This document shows positions 1 through 10,878 of a DNA stretch of 64,000 bases, one piece after another. The stretch covers positions 1,798,001 through 1,862,000 of the forward strand of contig JAJFPB010000006.1 in assembly GCA_020881915.1 (NCBI GenBank), given 5' to 3'. Origin of the DNA: Paramyrothecium sp. XJ0827. Lineage: Eukaryota > Ascomycota > Sordariomycetes > Hypocreales > Stachybotryaceae. The notes below the pieces were generated by a model. That model was not told the origin of the DNA. It searched no databases and saw nothing but the letters and a program-made list of their open reading frames with translations. The stretch's first letter is position 1; the number at the start of each line of letters is the position of its first letter. The position numbers and the translations under genes were made by a program.

Positions 1-703
1 CCTATGGCAGAATCCTCTCATTGCCCACCTCTTGCGGCGCGGCTGAGCGACCAAAGGGACAACGTGAAATAAGATTTGTTAGCCCAGTTGATCTGTTCTA
101 GTCCCTTTTACTGCACCTCTTGCTCTAATACCTTGATGGGACGTTTAGAGCTTGATCAACGGCAGAGTAGTCAAATATTACTACTTGGACATGAATTTTG
201 ATAACACTGAATGTCCGACATTCCTCAAGGGCCTCTGCGAAGGCCTAAATCAGCCACTAGAGTGATAATGTTTAGAAAAGGGAAAGCCTCGTCCTCATAA
301 TCTAATGTAAACCATCAATGGGTACGTTACCTTGCCCAACGCTACCCACCAATATGTTATCCTTTGTCGACACGATCCAATACATACGACCATAGGTACT
401 TGAGAACATGGGATCCCGTTCGCTCTCCCTTAATTAAGCAAGTAACCGGCAGATTAGTAGTTGGGTCGGTGACGACCAGCGAATACCGGCTGTTGTATGT
501 TGTTGATCTTTTTGTTCCCAGTCACGCTGTATTCTTTTTTCCCCCTCAGTCATGTAGCAGCAGGACACAGGCACAAGTTCATTGCTATCATGTATCTAAT
601 TTGCCGAAGAAGAACATGGGTGGTATTAATAGCCGGGTTAAACTAGACTTCCCAATGTTCATTAGATACTAATATTACATAGACTCTCTTTGCAACTGTC
701 CGT
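1..703. other. Intergenic, no gene recognised
   Basis: Left edge of the window, downstream (3') of the lectin-like gene on the minus strand. A 102-codon open frame at 364-672 (+) has no recognisable domain, low-complexity composition and no convincing start context, so it is not called. Nothing else seen. Confidence 0.5.
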
Positions 704-2271
704 CTATGGTATCGACACATTACCCAACTCTAACCATTCCGTGCCGTCAAATTGAACTTCAACCACGAATCCGTTCCTGCGGTAATAACATCTCGTGAGA
801 TCTGAGGCGGGTCCCAGTCGGCGAGACCCCTCCACATCCAGAGTTCCCAACGTCGTGCAAGCGATGCTCGTGCCGCTATCAGCTGCTTTCAATACCTCGG
901 GCGACGAGGACCTCCATTCTTGACCGTCGTCTGTCCATAGTTGCATGATATCGAGTGACTTGTCCTGATATAGTATGTATGTGTTTACCAGGTCCACATC
1001 CTCCTCATCAAAGCGTTGCACGGAAAATGCAGCAAATGAACCTCCGCGAGGCAAATCTATGTCCGGGAATACTTCCACGTCGAGGCACCAGATCAGTTGA
1101 CATGCCATTAGTTTACCAGGAAGGCTCACTCACATGATGGCCAAGATTCAGGCGCTTCTCCAGCTCCACGTTGACGGCTGTAGACGGCGGCAGCCAACCT
1201 TTCATTCCTGCCTTGATAGAAGACTCCCACAGCACCCTCTTCGAGGACCCTTGTGTGATTCGTGGATAGTGGCACGATTGCTAGATCCGTCCCGTCCAAA
1301 GCCTCTATGCCACCCTCGGATAAGGCATTGAATCGCCAGATGCCCTTGTCCGGATAGCGCACACGTATCCCCAGCTCCCCATTAGTTTCTTGGTATACCA
1401 GCCAACCCCCATAGGCTGCCAGACTCGATTCGAAAGCCACCTCCATGCTTTGATTATAACCCCTGCTCTGCTCGAATTCTAGGTGTCGCGCGTTCGTCTC
1501 AGAGAGCATATGTGGCAGATTTCTTGATGCGTTGACAAAAGTCATATCTAACCACACCTATTTTCATCATCAACTCGTTTGTTCTCCTATGTTTGTGCCA
1601 TAGCGGCCAAGTGCAGCAGTCATGTGTAGTGAGAGTACACTCACGGCAGATTGAAGATGAATCAGGCATAGTGCTAGCCCTGCTAAATCTTTTGGTGTAT
1701 GGTCGAGCACAACAGGCTGTGGCTCGTTCCAATTGCCATCATCGTCACCATCAGACTTGATATATCGTGCCATCTGGAAGTCTCCGTCGGTTCCCTGGTA
1801 TGTTAGGAAAATTGAGCTCTCGCTACTTTCGTCGTTTTGAAGCGATACAGCCGACAACTTCGATCGCAACTTTATCGAGATGGGCGATGGTCCAATGTTG
1901 CTTGTAGAAGTGGAAGGCGCTTCCGGATTAGTGGGTGTGGATACGGGCCTCTCCTCTGTAGATGAGCTCGTCGATTCTTCGTTGGTGCTTCCTTTCGAGC
2001 CAAGCACCCCTCCGACGATGGCAGCAATAATGATGGCTATGACGACAAGAGCCACCGGGATCAGAACTCGCCTTCGACGCCAGGAGTGTGGTTTCGATGC
2101 CGAGAATCCGCCTGGCTGCATGAAAACCTCTTTGCCGTTTGACTCTTGGTAAACTTCCGGAGCTTCGTAATGTGGCAGATGTATTTTGTTGTCAGTCTCT
2201 GGAACAACTTGAAGCCCGGCCGAATCAGGGGTCATTGGATAGCCCTGAGGGCTGTGGTCGGAAGGTAGCAT
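704..2271 (-). CDS. Type II membrane protein with fucose-specific lectin-like ectodomain
   Basis: Predicted exons 2271-1645, 1557-1134 and 1056-704 give 467 aa in one frame (introns 87 and 77 nt, GT-AG). Residues 1-68 are a cytosolic tail ending in a basic stretch (RRRR). Residues about 69-91 form one hydrophobic membrane segment, followed by a Ser/Thr/Pro-rich stalk. The rest is a repeated pattern of short blades such as IFLTYQGTDG, GWLVYQETNG and VGVFYQGRN with conserved aromatic residues, resembling the six-bladed fungal fucose-specific lectin family (Aleuria aurantia lectin type). Positive-inside topology places the propeller outside the cell or in the lumen. Inferred role: binding fucosylated glycans at the surface. 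The lectin assignment rests on repeat pattern, not on a checked alignment; another beta-propeller is possible. Confidence 0.68.
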
Positions 2272-3610
2272 TTGTTTCAGTGCTTGAAGTCCTTGCTTAA
2301 GCTGCTGCTGGGAACCTTCCTAGCAAAGCTGCCGCACAGACTCGTGACTCGGCCGGAGTGTAGGAGGCAAAGAGGAACAAGAATGCAATACTCAGAAGAA
2401 TCGATGGGATCTTGCGGCGAGGCAGCGAGACTGCCAAGCACCAAAGGATGGTATAGCGCAGCTCAATGCCTATTACACAACCCCTGTTCGCGGCTAGGTG
2501 CCTTGTGTCACCACATTTTCCAACGAAAGGGGGCAGACCGTCTGGCGATCCGTTATTAGCCTCCAGTGATTGGGGGAGTGCCCCTGGGCCTGGGGTTCGG
2601 AGCGGACCGTTTTGCTGCTTACGGGAAGGGCTGAAATAATGCTGGTGTAGCATCCGCCCACTTTGCACAAGGAGAAGGGCTGAACAAATCCTTGGCACGC
2701 CAGATGAAGTTACCGGTGTTCCATCGTGCTGGGAATGTCTGCTTACAAAACATGCTGCGAATGATAATAGGATGGTAGTGAATTTCAGAGTATCTCGGTC
2801 TGTTCAACCTCTTTGACGTTTTCGGCAGCAATTGCTTCTCCCTATTCTCGCGGATCGTGCAGTTCAGTGTTACGATTGTAACAAGTCCGCTTGTCTCATC
2901 ACATCACAGGCATTGCACCGGGGCACTTTTTGCTTCTACAGTTACCTGCTGAGTCAGAACTCGGTAATGGTCAGTTTAGTGATACAAGCTGCCTAGCATT
3001 GAAACTCCGGTGCTTGCAAAGGAGCTGCCCCAGAGGCATGGACTACCACGTCAGAGCGATGCAAACCGAACGAATACCAGCACCGTAAGTCCGTGAGCCA
3101 TGGTTGTCTAGCCCTCTCTACTCTTAAATACCATCAACAATGTTTTTATCTCGTGGCAGTAAGCGGAGAAGCCCCAGCCCCCGGATGCCGGCATTGCTTT
3201 GGAATCCAGCAAGGCTGTGCATCGTAGGACAATTGCCGGATTCGGCAATCTTGCCACGACTTGTCACTCACGATTGCGCCAGTTTTTGAGCAGTGGGGAA
3301 CCCTTCATTCATCAATTAGTGTGTTTCTCCCTTGTGGTTTATTGATGTTAGTCTCCAAACCTCCTTTGTATGCACGGTCGGCCGCCGTACTGGATCACTT
3401 GAACATCCCACTAATAGGAGCAGGGTCAAGTTCGTATTCTTGAGACTGCGGGAATGATCTCATCGGTATCCAGTGGCTAAGTGAGTCTAAGCCATACGGT
3501 AGCCTAGATGATTGTATGTCATAGGGTCCAGCTATATAAGAGCCATCTCTCGTAGTTTGTGTAAGAAAGGTCCATGAATCACACGTTGCTCACAGCTCTA
3601 TGAATCAAAA
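2272..3610. other. Divergent intergenic region
   Basis: About 1.3 kb separates the lectin-like gene (minus) from the epoxide-hydrolase-like gene (plus). Open frames here (for example 2297-2698 minus) show no recognisable domain. It should hold both promoters; a TATA-like box lies at 3533-3539. Confidence 0.5.
3533..3539 (+). promoter_or_regulatory. TATA-like box of the epoxide-hydrolase-like gene
   Basis: TATATAA lies 72 bases before the ATG at 3611, a normal distance for a fungal core promoter with a short leader. Position and sequence are the only evidence. Confidence 0.45.
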
Positions 3611-4630
3611 ATGAAGCTCCTGCTCTTGTGTCTCATCTTATTAAAAGACCTTGCGTTTGCAAGACCTCTTGATCCTTCTACTCTAATCCCATCTTCCAGC
3701 CCTTTGCTGTCTTTGCATCAGCACTCCCAACGCCTTGAACCTCTTCAGTATGTCAACACCAGCCGCCTCCAAGTAGCCTACTACGAAGCCGGACCAGCTG
3801 ATGGACGCGCTGTACTTCTCCTGCACGGCTGGCCTTACGACATCCACAGCTACACTCATGTAGCTCCTGCCCTTGTAAAGAAGGGATTTCGTGTCATTGT
3901 CCCATATCTTAGAGGGAACGGCCCTACGCGGTTCCTTCGCACGGACACGTTTCGGTCTGGCCAACAAGCCGCTCTAGGGTCAGATGTGGTCGAGTCGCTT
4001 GACGCTTTGGAAGTCCCTAAGGCCATATTTGCTGGATACGACTGGGGAGGTCGTGGCGCCAATGTGGCAGCCGCATTGTGGCCAGAACGTTGCGACGGAC
4101 TCGTTTCGGTCAACAGCTACCTGATCCAAGATCTTTCCAAGGCATGGGTCCCATTAGACGCACGAATTGAAGCAGGTTTCTGGTATTTCTACTACTTCCT
4201 GACACCACGTGGCGCGGCAGCGCTTGCTGAGCATCCGAAAGATATCGCACGCGTGGTATGGGACAAGAACTCGCCGCGATGGAACTATACCGAGGCAGAT
4301 CTCGACCGCGCCGCCGAGACATTTGTCAACCCGGACTATGTTAGCATCGTCAGGCACGTATACGAGCACCGCCTGCTCTACGCACCCGGTGATCCGGATT
4401 ACGATAAGCTAGAGAGAGCGCTGCTGAAGCAGCCGCCCATCACTGTCCGCGCCGTCACCTTGGATGGGCTGGCTGATGGAAACTTTCCAGCCACGAATGG
4501 GTCGTCCTCAGCTCAGCACTTTACAGGTCCTCGGAGGCACCATCAAGTTCCGGATGCTGGGCACAATCTCCCGCAGGAAAAGCCTCAGGCTTTTGTCGAT
4601 GCTGTTTTAGAGGTGGCTGATCTGACTTAG
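3611..4630 (+). CDS. Secreted alpha/beta hydrolase, epoxide-hydrolase-like
   Basis: Single exon, 339 aa. Residues 1-17 are a hydrophobic signal peptide (KLLLLCLILL core, then AFA). The alpha/beta-hydrolase fold follows: the oxyanion motif HGWP near residue 75, and the nucleophile elbow GYDWGG near residue 144, with Asp where epoxide hydrolases and haloalkane dehalogenases have it instead of Ser. A C-terminal DAGHNLPQE carries the catalytic His. A cap with several Tyr/Trp residues (FWYFYYF) could supply ring-opening tyrosines. Expected reaction: hydrolysis of an epoxide, or less likely dehalogenation, outside the cell or in the secretory pathway. The Asp nucleophile is seen; the substrate is unknown. 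Intracellular epoxide hydrolases lack a signal peptide, so secretion is the odd feature. Confidence 0.82.
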   Translation: MKLLLLCLILLKDLAFARPLDPSTLIPSSSPLLSLHQHSQRLEPLQYVNTSRLQVAYYEAGPADGRAVLLLHGWPYDIHSYTHVAPALVKKGFRVIVPYLRGNGPTRFLRTDTFRSGQQAALGSDVVESLDALEVPKAIFAGYDWGGRGANVAAALWPERCDGLVSVNSYLIQDLSKAWVPLDARIEAGFWYFYYFLTPRGAAALAEHPKDIARVVWDKNSPRWNYTEADLDRAAETFVNPDYVSIVRHVYEHRLLYAPGDPDYDKLERALLKQPPITVRAVTLDGLADGNFPATNGSSSAQHFTGPRRHHQVPDAGHNLPQEKPQAFVDAVLEVADLT

Positions 4631-4804
4631 CTGGTCGATTCTCAACTTACGTGCACGGTACTTGAGACGAGTTTAATGAGGTCACGGCGGTCCCGTCAAT
4701 GGATAACATTGTGTTAAATGCAATAAACTTATTTCACGCGCAACATTTCTATTGAATCGTAGTGAGATTAACGCTTCCTGGAAGATATTTATACCGAAAT
4801 TGCA

Positions 4805-7800
4805 TCATGAGAGCTTAATCTTCTCGTACTTGCACCAGTCCAGATCTGCCATCTTCTCAGGCAGCTCGCCGTTCATGATCCCGTGCACATAGGCCTCACC
4901 TATCAATCGATAGGTTCCGTCGGGATTGTTTGCCAGGACGTACGGCACTTTTGCTCCCTTGATAATGTGCACCTCGTATATAACACCAGGTTCGGTAAAT
5001 ATGGACCGAGGTCCCACGCCGAGCAGCCCCCCCAACGTGGTGAACAGCCTCCTCCCTTCCAGCATGGTCCTCATCCTCTTTTCGAATGCTTGAATCTCAA
5101 CCCTCTCGCTCTCGGTGAACTGCAGCAATGCCAACTCCCGCCATTGGCCATCGACTGCAGCCTGCGGGTCCCCGTCGTAACCTCGTAGATCCCCCGGCGG
5201 TCTCTTCCCGTTCATGAGCTTTTTGAGTCGTGACGCACTAGGGAGAAACGGCTGTTTACTCTCGGAGAACATATACTCCTCATTTTCGCGGTCTTCAATC
5301 TCGGCCAGCTCCTCCAGATTCGCCTGTTCGAGACTGAAATTGACGGTGTCTTTTGTTATGGGGATGTGTCTCTTCTTGTAGATGGCAGCCCATACGGCCA
5401 GTGTTGTCAGGACGCGGCGGGCGGCGGGCCTGGCTATCGATTCGTCATCACTATCAATTGCTTCAAATGATTGGTAGAGATTCCACGTCTCCAGGAGACC
5501 AGCTTCAACCCAGTCCGAGAAGCCATGGCCGAGTGATAAGGGCGCTGGATAGATCACTGGCTTGTGGTCTATGGAGAAACCTGCCCCTGGCCTTGGAATA
5601 GAGTTTCCGGTCAAGGTACGCCATAGAGCTTCAACTCGGGTGATTGACCCAATACGATACCCTCTACTGCGCTTTGTTTCAGCGTCTGCTTCTGGGCGAT
5701 GCTCATTCCTAGATTCTACATCTCGATTAAGCCGTGAATCTTCTCCCAACGAAAGTGTATCACAGGCCTCTGATATTGTGTGGTCTGACGCAGAATCTTT
5801 GTCAGACTCTTCTTGGTTGACTCCGCGCACTGGGTCGTTACTTCTAGGGAACTCATGTTGATACCCGTCGTCCAAGGATACCTGCTTAATGTCTTCTTGA
5901 AGTGACTGTGGCTGGGGTTTCTCTGCTTTTCCGTCTAGCTTTACTTGAGGGACATCAGTCCTTTGTTCCACAGATGGACTCGTCGCTTCTGTTGTGTCTT
6001 TCTGAGATGATATGCTATTGGTAGCCTCGTGAAAGTCAGTCTCACTCCCCTCCTCATCCTCATCCTCTAGATCATGACTCTCGTGGGCAAAAGTCTGCTC
6101 AAGGGCAGCTTCATCATCTTTCCACTCAAGTTCTTCTTCATCTATGAAATCTGGAATCGGATACCAATGTGGTATTCTAAGAATGGACTTCAAGACACCT
6201 AGGACCATGTCGTCCGTGTCGCGATCCACCATCTCGCTCGTTCCGATTGCATCCACTTTGATCGACTCAACTTCAAGCCTTTCATCGGGATTTATTTCGA
6301 ACCAAGCTTGTTTCCCCAGTCCGGAGGCACAAAACACGACATCATCGTCCCCCGTATCGAGAGGTGCGCAGCGAAGTTGGGCGCTGAAGTCGGGCACCCA
6401 CCCAGGCAACTGTTGGACACAAGTGTCACAAGGCTCTTGGACATGCGAGAGGATCGATAACGATTTGTTTGTTCCCATGATAGCCTCGGCGGTCGTCCTG
6501 AACACGGACTGGACTTCAAGCGTGTAGTCAGGGACCAATCCCAGCTTGTCGACGTCAGAGGAGATGTTTAGAAACGCGAAGACCTTGTCGCGCGGGTCCG
6601 TAGCCTCAGTACCCCGGAATAGCCCGAGTACACGAAGAAGGGGAGGAAATATCGTGTATAAGCGGTCTCCCTCCCTCCTAAACCGCCAGAGTAGGTCCCT
6701 AATTGATAGTATGAAAGAGACACCATCTTGGCCGTTTTGAATAAGGCTAGCAGCTTTGAGTCGGTCGTCATTCGAACTGACGTCGCCGTCCTCGTCATCG
6801 TCCCCAAAAGCGATCAGTTTCCGGAGTTGCCGCGTGTTGTCGGAGAGCGGCTCCCCTCTCAGCAAATTTCGCCCGAGTTTCAGGATTTCTGGATGAAGGC
6901 CAGATTTTCGCAGCATCTCAGCCAGTGTACAAATCCATTCCCAGGAATATATCGCCCTGTCATGCAGTACGTCTACATTCTGCCTGCCGAAGATAGCCTC
7001 TTGCGCCACCCAGGCCCGGCGGAACCAGGAGCGATGAAAGAAGGCGAAGATTGCAAACCAGTGGATGAGGTCGATTCCAGGAATTGATGACAGGGTAAGT
7101 TTGCCGTTCCAATTCCAAAGATGATCTGATTCTTGCAACTTATCAAGTGCCTGCATGGCATCAGGTGTCTGGTTGTCCGGCGGTCCCAGCCAGGCAAGCA
7201 CTCGCTTCGCGGTTCGAAAAATTCGACCCATCATTTTGACCTGGGCAGTCCTCTCTTTCATGTCCACTTGGTTGATGCAGAGTGCGTCAATCCATATTGG
7301 GGTTTTCATTGCTTTATGCAAATGATCAACTTCATTGTCTTCTTTTGGTCCTACCCCGAACTTGGACAAGGCATGATGCTTCCAAAGTCGATAGCTTTGG
7401 AGAAACTGGTGGAGGTTTTCCTGAATGTAGACCAGCTGGCCATCCACCTCTATCGGTATTCGTGGTTCTTGAGCTTGGTCCGCGACACGTGGAAGCACTC
7501 CGCGTGCTTCAACGAAAAATTTCATGGCGTGGTCCACGTTGTGGATTGTAATACCCCCGGGGCCCCGAGACTCGAAAACAAATGGCAATTTTCCATAATC
7601 ATTCGGCAGATCGAAATCTTGCGGAGGAGGGACCGGCACCTCTTTGATTGTGATTGGATTCCCCCATGTATAAGACAAGGCCACGTAGGGTGGCGATTCG
7701 GAGTTGTCCAGGTCCAAGGAGGCCAGCTTGCAGGAGATAACATCAGATTCGGAGGGGAGGATGTCGACAACACGGATGCTTGTAGGAGTGGGAAGCGGAG

Positions 7801-7894
7801 GGTACTGGAGAGGGGGAAGCAGTTTCAGCCGGTCAAGCTGAGAAACCAGTTCGGTTTCGCAGGGGCCGAGAGGGTCTGCATTCTCCATTACCAA
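4805..7894 (-). CDS. HET-domain protein (heterokaryon incompatibility family)
   Basis: Single uninterrupted exon, 1029 aa. The N-terminal HET domain shows its three usual blocks: YVALSYTWG at residues 70-78; IWIDALCINQ at 200-209 followed by an ERTAQVKMMGRIF stretch; and WFRRAWVAQE near residue 290. A central part, roughly residues 580-740, is rich in Glu, Asp and Ser and is probably disordered. The C-terminal 270 residues are globular-looking but not recognised. HET proteins act in nonself recognition and regulated cell death in filamentous ascomycetes; which partner this one senses cannot be told. No NACHT, ankyrin or WD repeats are attached. The first Met (MVMEN) is used; the second is two codons in. 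It borders the conserved block and is the last accessory-type gene before it. Confidence 0.92.
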   Translation of the reverse strand: MVMENADPLGPCETELVSQLDRLKLLPPLQYPPLPTPTSIRVVDILPSESDVISCKLASLDLDNSESPPYVALSYTWGNPITIKEVPVPPPQDFDLPNDYGKLPFVFESRGPGGITIHNVDHAMKFFVEARGVLPRVADQAQEPRIPIEVDGQLVYIQENLHQFLQSYRLWKHHALSKFGVGPKEDNEVDHLHKAMKTPIWIDALCINQVDMKERTAQVKMMGRIFRTAKRVLAWLGPPDNQTPDAMQALDKLQESDHLWNWNGKLTLSSIPGIDLIHWFAIFAFFHRSWFRRAWVAQEAIFGRQNVDVLHDRAIYSWEWICTLAEMLRKSGLHPEILKLGRNLLRGEPLSDNTRQLRKLIAFGDDDEDGDVSSNDDRLKAASLIQNGQDGVSFILSIRDLLWRFRREGDRLYTIFPPLLRVLGLFRGTEATDPRDKVFAFLNISSDVDKLGLVPDYTLEVQSVFRTTAEAIMGTNKSLSILSHVQEPCDTCVQQLPGWVPDFSAQLRCAPLDTGDDDVVFCASGLGKQAWFEINPDERLEVESIKVDAIGTSEMVDRDTDDMVLGVLKSILRIPHWYPIPDFIDEEELEWKDDEAALEQTFAHESHDLEDEDEEGSETDFHEATNSISSQKDTTEATSPSVEQRTDVPQVKLDGKAEKPQPQSLQEDIKQVSLDDGYQHEFPRSNDPVRGVNQEESDKDSASDHTISEACDTLSLGEDSRLNRDVESRNEHRPEADAETKRSRGYRIGSITRVEALWRTLTGNSIPRPGAGFSIDHKPVIYPAPLSLGHGFSDWVEAGLLETWNLYQSFEAIDSDDESIARPAARRVLTTLAVWAAIYKKRHIPITKDTVNFSLEQANLEELAEIEDRENEEYMFSESKQPFLPSASRLKKLMNGKRPPGDLRGYDGDPQAAVDGQWRELALLQFTESERVEIQAFEKRMRTMLEGRRLFTTLGGLLGVGPRSIFTEPGVIYEVHIIKGAKVPYVLANNPDGTYRLIGEAYVHGIMNGELPEKMADLDWCKYEKIKLS

Positions 7895-8679
7895 GTTACT
7901 GGAGCCTTGAAGAGACGAATGGGCTAGTTAAGATTTTCTGTTCTGTTGACTGTAGATTCCAGTCTGAAAGGCCCAAATGAGAGGGAAGAAGACGGTGATA
8001 CGCAACCGGGGAAGGGCATAATGCCATGAGGCTTGGCAACAAGCGGTGATCCTCCAGGGTTCGGTTCAGCTGGTTAATCTTTTGTGGCTGAGCAACTACT
8101 TCACTATCGGCTGTGCAGTTGTGGCAGGACCACTTATACAGACCTGATGAAGCAATTGTAAAAACACGCGGAATGGAATACGACATAAGAAAGTCTCTCA
8201 CAATATGGGGACAGAGATTATCTCAATCGTGCAAAGATTTGCGACTGCTAAATTTACAAGGAAAGCTTTGAGGGTTGACGTGGATTCGTCCGCAGGCGTG
8301 TTGAGCCCAATGGAAGTTGGGCTGGAGGTTTCCCACATTCTATCGGGCACCTTAGGAGCCAATAAGACAATTGCTGCGACGATGAACAGAGAAAATAGAC
8401 ACAAATTGATGCCACTGGGGAATCGCATATTTCTTTATAATACTTAACAAGAGAAATCATCATCTCACTTTCACATACCATGATCATGTATAGGGTAGCT
8501 GAGGTGAACGAGCGAGTGCTGCCGTCAAGTCCCAATTAGGAAACAATTTTGGCGTTGCTGTTGTGACGTAACTTTTACTTTTCCGACCTCAAGTTTCGAA
8601 CCCACCACCACCACGACCGTTAACTTCAACGTCAACCCGCTGGCAACGGAACTTTTCCGCCAAGGAGCTTCCAATCAAG
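7895..8679. other. Divergent intergenic region
   Basis: Shared upstream region of the HET gene (minus) and the CWF19-like gene (plus). Short open frames on both strands show no domain. A CCACCACCACCACGACC stretch lies about 80 bases before the CWF19-like start. No RNA gene recognised. Confidence 0.5.
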
Positions 8680-10878
8680 ATGGACGGCCTCGACGAGTTT
8701 GAAAAGACCCTGGCGGCGGAGAAGGCAGAGCGCGAGAAGGACGAGCAGCGCAGCCGCAAGCACAGGCATCACCACCGCCACGATCGCGACGGCGCCGACG
8801 ACAAAGACCGAGAGAGGCGCAGGGACAAAGACAGCGACCGCCATAGAGACAAGGATCGAGACAGAGAGAGAGACAGAGGGAAAGATGGCGACAGACATCG
8901 GCACCGGCATCATCGCGACGAAGAAGATGGGCACAGGCATCGACGACACCGCGACGACGAAGACGAAGGCCACAGGCACAAGCGCTCCCGCCATTCGCGC
9001 GACGACGAGGACGACACTCGATCCAATCGCCGCCGCGATCACGACCGGCACCACAAGACAAACGACGCCAAGGAAGACCTGCCGATCCCGGACGAGGAAA
9101 AGCCGCCCAGCCAGAACCCTGTGGACACGTCCAAGCCGCCGCAGCGCGATTCCTGGATGACAGCCCCCTCGGCGCTCGACGTTGAATACGTCAACCGCCG
9201 CGACAAGGCGCCCAAGTCGCCGCCTCCCAAGACTGAACCGAAGCGTGTCATCCACAGGCGCGAGCTCAACAGCACCCATCTCGAGGAGCTCAACGCCGGC
9301 GGTGCTTCCGTCGCCGACGTGCCCGTCCCCTCCAAGAAGTCGGTCGACTACACGTTCGGCGACGCCGGCTCCTCCTGGCGTATGACCAAGCTGAAGGGCG
9401 TCTACAGCGCGGCGGAGGAGACCGGACGCCCCGTCGAGGAGCTTGCCGTGGAGCGGTACGGCAGCCTGGAGGACTTTGACGATGCCCGGGAGGAGAAGGA
9501 GGAGCTGGAGAGGCGGAACATCTACGGGAAGGGATACGTGGGCGAGGAGAAGCCCACGGGCAACCTCCACCGCGAGCGCCTACAAAACGAACGATCCCAC
9601 CACCAGCCTCCCGCCGAACCAGTGCAGGGCGCCGTGATACCCGACGAGACCGCCCCGGTCGCCGCACCGCCTGCCATCGACCAGACCACCCTCAACCGGC
9701 TGCGCGCGCAGATGATGAAGGCCAAGCTCCGGCGGGCCCCCAACGCCGCGCAGCTCGAGGACGAGTACAACCGCGCGGCGGCGTCGTTCGCGCGCGCGCC
9801 CGCGCCGGCCGAGTCGGTCGTGCTCGGCGTCATGGACAACCGGCAGCTGGCCGGCACGCGCGCCGAGGTCAAGGCGGTCGAGACGCGGCGCGGCCGCGAG
9901 CGCGGCACCGTCGAGGAGAACGGCGACATGTCCGTCGCCGACATGGTGCGCGAGGAGCGCCGCACCAAGGGCCAGGCGGGCGGCGAGGGCCTGCGGCTCG
10001 CGGAGCGCATCGCCAAGGACGGCCGCTACGACGACAACCTCGACTACATGGACGAGAACGCCGAGAAGCTCGCGCGCCGCGTGCACAAGAGCGAGCTCAA
10101 CCTCAAGAACACGGCCGTCGCCGACTTCCAGAAGATGTCGCGCATCCTCGACGCCTGCCCGCTCTGCCACCACGAGGACCGCGGCCAGCCGCCCGCCGCG
10201 CCCGTCGTCTCGCTCGCCACGCGCGCCTTCCTCACGCTGCCGACGCTGCCCGAGGTCAGCCCCGGCGGCGCCGTCGTCGCGCCGCTCTCGCACCGCACCA
10301 ACCTCCTCGAGTGCGACGACGACGAGTGGGAGGAGCTGCGCAACTTCATGAAGAGCCTTACCCGCATGTATCACGACCAGGGCCGCGACGTGCTCTTCTA
10401 CGAGAACGCCGCCGCGCCCCACCGCCGGCCGCACGCCGCCCTCGTCGCCGTTCCCATCCCCTACGAGGACGGCGCCACCGCCCCGGCCTACTTCCGCGAG
10501 GCCTTCCTCTCCTCGGACGAGGAGTGGGCCCAGCACCGCAAGATCATCGACACCGCCAAGGCCGCCCGCGACGGCGGCATGGGCCGCATGGCCTTCCGCC
10601 GCTCCCTCGCCAAGGAGATGCCCTACTTCCACGTCTGGTTCGGCCTCGACGGCGGCCTCGGCCACGTCGTCGAGGACGCCAACCGCTGGCCGCGCGGCGA
10701 CCTCTTCGCCCGCGAGGTCATCGGCGGCATCGTCGACGCCGAGCCCCACGTCATCAAGAAGCAGGGCCGCTGGACGCGCGGCGCCGACGGCGACCGGGTC
10801 GACGCCTTCAAGAAGGGCTGGCGCAAGTACGACTGGACGAGGATGCTGGCCGAGGAAGGGGAGGCGGCGGCGGCGTAA
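8680..10878 (+). CDS. CWF19-like protein, spliceosome-associated
   Basis: Single exon, 732 aa. Residues about 20-135 are a highly charged Arg/Asp/His/Glu tract typical of splicing factors (repeated RDKDRDRE- and HRHRRH-like units). The C-terminal half holds both CwfJ domains: the first starts around CPLCHHED (near residue 492) and includes the HRTNLLECDDDEWEEL region; the second includes MPYFHVWFGLDGG and ends in KKGWRKYDWT. The family (fission yeast Cwf19, budding yeast Drn1) associates with the late spliceosome and with debranching of lariat introns. Length and domain order are normal. Third codon positions are almost all G or C, which creates long false open frames on the opposite strand. 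The start ATG follows directly after AATCAAG. Confidence 0.93.
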   Translation: MDGLDEFEKTLAAEKAEREKDEQRSRKHRHHHRHDRDGADDKDRERRRDKDSDRHRDKDRDRERDRGKDGDRHRHRHHRDEEDGHRHRRHRDDEDEGHRHKRSRHSRDDEDDTRSNRRRDHDRHHKTNDAKEDLPIPDEEKPPSQNPVDTSKPPQRDSWMTAPSALDVEYVNRRDKAPKSPPPKTEPKRVIHRRELNSTHLEELNAGGASVADVPVPSKKSVDYTFGDAGSSWRMTKLKGVYSAAEETGRPVEELAVERYGSLEDFDDAREEKEELERRNIYGKGYVGEEKPTGNLHRERLQNERSHHQPPAEPVQGAVIPDETAPVAAPPAIDQTTLNRLRAQMMKAKLRRAPNAAQLEDEYNRAAASFARAPAPAESVVLGVMDNRQLAGTRAEVKAVETRRGRERGTVEENGDMSVADMVREERRTKGQAGGEGLRLAERIAKDGRYDDNLDYMDENAEKLARRVHKSELNLKNTAVADFQKMSRILDACPLCHHEDRGQPPAAPVVSLATRAFLTLPTLPEVSPGGAVVAPLSHRTNLLECDDDEWEELRNFMKSLTRMYHDQGRDVLFYENAAAPHRRPHAALVAVPIPYEDGATAPAYFREAFLSSDEEWAQHRKIIDTAKAARDGGMGRMAFRRSLAKEMPYFHVWFGLDGGLGHVVEDANRWPRGDLFAREVIGGIVDAEPHVIKKQGRWTRGADGDRVDAFKKGWRKYDWTRMLAEEGEAAAA

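Noticed and set aside
8590..8605. TTCGAAACT-type stretch on the minus strand resembling a tRNA B box
   Set aside because: No matching A box or acceptor stem could be folded by eye; no tRNA called anywhere in the window.
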